Assembly (NCBI GenBank): GCA_032054765.1
Contig: DAMBSC010000006.1
Coordinates: 124,001-188,000, forward strand
Direction: 5' to 3'
Length of the DNA: 64,000 nt
DNA from: DFXE01 sp032054765
Lineage (GTDB): Bacteria > Bacteroidota > Bacteroidia > Bacteroidales > Tannerellaceae
Shown here: one piece after another, positions 61,381-64,000 of the stretch
Numbering within the stretch: the stretch's first letter is position 1
Layout of the letters: each line of letters opens with the position of its first letter
Made by a program: the position numbers and the translations under genes
The notes under the pieces: generated by a model
Database searches by the model: none
What the model was told of the DNA's origin: nothing
The model's input: only the letters and a program-made list of their open reading frames with translations

Positions 61381-61767
61381 ATGAAAACACTAAAAGATAG
61401 CGAAAATGCAATCATAGCGTTGGAAAAACAGGCATTAGAGCAATGGAACAACGGCAATCCTGACGGATTTATAGACTTATCTTCCAATGATATAGTCTAT
61501 TTCGACCCGGCTTTAGAAAATAAACTCGAAGGCAGGAAAGCTCTGGAAGATTATTATAATACTATCCGGGGAAAGATCAAAATCGACACATATAAAATGA
61601 TAAACCCAACCGTGCAACTGACATCGGAAATGGCTGTCCTCACATACGATTACGAAGTTCACAGAGATAGCCGGATATTCAAAATGCACTGCACGGAAGT
61701 TTACTGCTTAGATTCATCAGATCACTGGAAAATTATACACACTCATTGGTCTTTTGTTCAAAATTAA
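61381..61767 (+). CDS. NTF2-like (DUF4440/SnoaL-type) protein
   Basis: The protein has 128 residues, a full-length NTF2-like fold: N-terminal helix IALEKQALEQWNNGNPDGFI, the strand-turn DIVYFDPALENKLEGRKALE, and the last strand WKIIHTHWSFVQN. Members are small-molecule enzymes or dimerisation modules; nothing indicates the substrate. No signal peptide. Confidence 0.85.
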   Translation: MKTLKDSENAIIALEKQALEQWNNGNPDGFIDLSSNDIVYFDPALENKLEGRKALEDYYNTIRGKIKIDTYKMINPTVQLTSEMAVLTYDYEVHRDSRIFKMHCTEVYCLDSSDHWKIIHTHWSFVQN

Positions 61768-61786
61768 ATGAAATATTAATAAACTT

Positions 61787-63088
61787 ATGGGGTTCCTAAA
61801 AAAACTTTTCAGTGGTAAGAAGATGAATAAATATGCTTTTCCTTCTGAAAGTAACCGTGGACGGATAGAATTAAGCCAAGGCAGGATTGTATGGGAAGGT
61901 ACGAACTATTATGATCCTTCGGGTGATATCGAAATCGGGAAGATCGACCGTATCTATGCTGTAGTCGACCGGGACAAGGAATCATCGCTTGGACTGTGTA
62001 ATAAAGATAGTAGTCGTTGTATTCCTGTCTGCTACAATGGTTTTCGTAGCGTTTATGAAATACTTTCCTCCCGTTTCGGTTTGGATGACATGCTATTCCT
62101 GCAAACGATCCACACAAAAAAGTATGCGAAAAAACTCCTCTGGAAAAAATCTTTTCAGCCCAACTACCACATCATCGAAGATAATTTGCAAGATTATGGG
62201 AAAGGGTTCGAGATACAATCGCCTCAAAAGGAATTTATCACTTGGGATATACTGTTTTGCGAATTGAGGGAAAATAAAAACACCAGTTTCCTATTTGATA
62301 AAAACACCAATGCTCTCCGTTTCAATTATCCTGTAAGGGTAGGACGGTTGCTGTTCCATAATCTTACAGCACATAATTATAAACGTGATGATATAGCAGT
62401 GCGGTTCTTTCTTGCCAACTGTCACACCCACGATGCCACCGACTGGAGTTATGATGATGTCTATACCTGCCTCTTTACTGATTTGGGCGCTGATAAGATG
62501 CTCTATCACCGTGTCGATGAAGATGGAAAAGTGGTTGATTTCAGTATAAAAGATATATCGTTTTCCGCCGAATACAGGTATGACAACGAATATAACTTTG
62601 AAGATGGCTACACAAGCATACGAATAACCAACGACCGCGAATATCCTGCTTTGCTCGTAAACAAGCCCTATGAAGATGTAATGGAGGTGAGTGATTATCT
62701 ACTGCTCAGAAACGACATTTCGCTCGACGTTGATTACAAATACAACAGCTACCCTAAGAGAAGGCCACCTTTGCTCGACAAGTTGTTTGGAAACGAAAAC
62801 ATCATCTGGCGGGATGATGCCAATCGAAAGATAGGATTTGCCGACCCACGATTTTCGATCGTACTGGATATTGATATAGTTAAATCATTTGCAATAGAAA
62901 ACCTTGTCCCTGCCAAAGGAAAAGGCGGTGCCGACCTGATAGCCAACCTGACAAACAAATCCATAACCGGATTTGAAACAATGTATACGTTCAAGGGTAA
63001 ATACCGGTGCTTGAACGAGTATGCAGACAGACTGCAATCACTCACCCGAAAAGAAACCTTTTTCCCTCCGGAATTTTCCGATTGCTGA
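61787..63088 (+). CDS. Protein of unknown function
   Basis: The protein has 433 residues. It begins MGFLKKLFSGKKM, a basic amphipathic N-terminus that could lie on a membrane surface, and has no signal peptide. I do not recognise a family. It is rich in Asp, Tyr and Asn with an even spread of predicted strands. The two segments GRIVWEGTNYYDPSGDIEIG and KLFGNENIIWRDDANRKIGF look similar in rhythm, suggesting an internal repeat of a beta domain. It is last of the three-gene run with HXXEE and NTF2-like genes. Confidence 0.65.
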   Translation: MGFLKKLFSGKKMNKYAFPSESNRGRIELSQGRIVWEGTNYYDPSGDIEIGKIDRIYAVVDRDKESSLGLCNKDSSRCIPVCYNGFRSVYEILSSRFGLDDMLFLQTIHTKKYAKKLLWKKSFQPNYHIIEDNLQDYGKGFEIQSPQKEFITWDILFCELRENKNTSFLFDKNTNALRFNYPVRVGRLLFHNLTAHNYKRDDIAVRFFLANCHTHDATDWSYDDVYTCLFTDLGADKMLYHRVDEDGKVVDFSIKDISFSAEYRYDNEYNFEDGYTSIRITNDREYPALLVNKPYEDVMEVSDYLLLRNDISLDVDYKYNSYPKRRPPLLDKLFGNENIIWRDDANRKIGFADPRFSIVLDIDIVKSFAIENLVPAKGKGGADLIANLTNKSITGFETMYTFKGKYRCLNEYADRLQSLTRKETFFPPEFSDC

Positions 63089-63185
63089 ATGAAGTAGTTA
63101 ATTTTTTGTATTACAATAGATTCCTTAATATTTATATTATATTCATAATAATTGAATATATTTTAGATTCTATGGTTAATAAAAC

Positions 63186-63193
63186 TACCTTTG
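63186..63193 (+). promoter_or_regulatory. -7 box TACCTTTG of RRM gene
   Basis: An exact match 117 bases before ATG 63311. The leader between is T-rich and holds a five-codon frame (ATG 63223); no clear hairpin is seen. Confidence 0.5.
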
Positions 63194-63310
63194 TATCGAA
63201 TTGAGTTACGAATTTTTATCGTATGGTCTTCTTTTTATAGAATTATTCAGAGTTGTCTCTCCTTTAATTATCCTTCTCAATCCACTATTATTTACTTTAA
63301 TAAATTTAAA

Positions 63311-63610
63311 ATGAACATTTTCATTGCAGGTTTAAGCTATGGTGTCAATGATGCCGACTTAAACGAACTATTCGCAGAGTATGGAGAAATTTCTTCAGCA
63401 AAAGTTATCATGGACAGAGAAACAGGAAGATCAAAAGGATTCGGTTTTGTAGAAATGGCAGATGATGCCCAGGGACAAAGAGCCATCGACGATCTTAACG
63501 GAGCAGAGTATGATCAAAAAATACTTGTAGTAAGCGTAGCACGCCCACGCACCGAAAGACCATCCTACGAAGGAAACCGCAATAACAATTATAACTCCAG
63601 ACGTTATTAA
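63311..63610 (+). CDS. RRM-type RNA-binding protein
   Basis: The protein has 99 residues from ATG 63311; the open frame continues upstream to 63191 but lies within the leader. A single RNA recognition motif has RNP2 MNIFIAGLS and RNP1 RSKGFGFVEM, then a basic, Asn/Arg-rich tail (YEGNRNNNYNSRRY). Such small RRM proteins are abundant in Bacteroidetes, where they act as general RNA-binding proteins and possible RNA chaperones in place of Hfq. It is a single-gene unit with a strong terminator. Confidence 0.93.
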   Translation: MNIFIAGLSYGVNDADLNELFAEYGEISSAKVIMDRETGRSKGFGFVEMADDAQGQRAIDDLNGAEYDQKILVVSVARPRTERPSYEGNRNNNYNSRRY

Positions 63611-63623
63611 TACATGATTATAG

Positions 63624-63658
63624 AAAAACAGAGGGCCCAAAAAACCCTCTGTTTTTTT
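63624..63658 (+). terminator. Rho-independent terminator of RRM gene
   Basis: AAAAACAGAGGG and CCCTCTGTTTTT form 12-bp arms around a short loop, followed by further T residues. Starts about 14 bases after the stop codon. Confidence 0.88.
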
Positions 63659-63869
63659 ATTCCTCCCCCATAACAGGAAAAAGAACAACCTACTATTTCC
63701 TTACCCCCCCTAAAATATTTCACATACTTACCCCCCCAATCCATACATACACAATCTCATTAACAGATATATTACGATTGTAGAATGGTCTAATAATCCC
63801 TAATCTGTCTATTTATATTGAATGGTGATTAGTTTAAAATCAAAAATTATGCAGACCATCATAAAATTA

Positions 63870-63978
63870 TTTTTTTACAATAAGTATAATCCCCGGAAGA
63901 AAAGTGTGTATAATTTCCGAAAAAAGTATTAATACTTTTTGAAAATAGTGTACATACTTTTTTAAAAAACTATGCGTC
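63870..63978. repeat. K-family repeat array at right edge
   Basis: TTTTTTACAATAAGTAT (also at 50775) leads into GAAAAGTGTGTATAATTTCC, AAAAAAGTATTAATACTTTT, AAAATAGTGTACATACTTTT and AAAAAACTATGCGTCG. The preceding stretch 63659-63869 holds two runs of seven C and no gene. Confidence 0.7.
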
Positions 63979-64000
63979 GTATTTTAAATATTTATGTAAC

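Overview
The window looks like chromosomal DNA of a Bacteroidales bacterium, plausibly a Dysgonomonas- or Parabacteroides-like genus (the genus is a guess). The reasons are the many -7 boxes of the form TAnnTTTG, the near absence of Shine-Dalgarno sequences, and families typical of the phylum: BF3164-like 6-bladed propeller lipoproteins, an NVEALA peptide, secreted Gfo/Idh/MocA oxidoreductases, TPR histidine kinases, an MsrB-MsrA fusion and DUF2490. No tRNA, rRNA, CRISPR array, prophage or transposase gene was found.

Layout. 0-3.7 kb: the 3' two-fifths or so of pyruvate phosphate dikinase and a CPA2 cation/proton antiporter. 3.7-14.5 kb: an accessory block with a lipoprotein, a PstS-like binding protein, two paralogous TPR sensor kinases, one LuxR-type response regulator, and between the kinases a tandem pair of lipoproteins (InlB B-repeats, BIG2 domain, WKNG repeats) sharing an almost identical 608-bp block. 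14.5-25.7 kb: core genes rfbC-rfbB, htpG, clpC, an esterase with a secreted protein of unknown function, and proS, with a 960-bp non-coding stretch rich in hairpins. 25.9-32.4 kb: a DUF1097 protein, a propeller lipoprotein, three Gfo/Idh/MocA oxidoreductases and an internally deleted fourth. 32.4-38.3 kb: DUF2490, an intact msrBA and, upstream of it, a cassette (transglutaminase-like lipoprotein, NVEALA peptide, propeller lipoprotein) bounded on its far side by a truncated msrB copy carrying the same 251 bp. 38.6-64 kb: many small metabolic, repair and stress units, including rarD, methyltransferase-rsgA, ada, AraC-controlled redox genes, a PQQ sugar dehydrogenase, rhuM, an AlkD-like protein, a MutS2 without its Smr domain, a FrnE-like DsbA protein and an RRM protein.

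Repeats. Two intergenic families are the most striking unexplained structure. Family P1 is a 20-bp palindrome (9-bp arms CAGTCAGTT/AACTGACTG around AA or TT) present about 16 times, alone or assembled into MITE-like elements of about 150 bp with terminal inverted repeats (30 bp and perfect at 11692-11844) around a second hairpin. Family K is a short array of AT-rich units of about 22 bp (AAAAGTATnnnnACTTTT). P1 is absent between about 12 and 41.7 kb.

Regulation. Two genes or operons tied to the ribosome (methyltransferase-rsgA and mutS2) are preceded by long leaders, each holding a tiny upstream ORF directly after the promoter and then predicted RNA hairpins, which suggests attenuation sensing translation. 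This is inference from sequence only.
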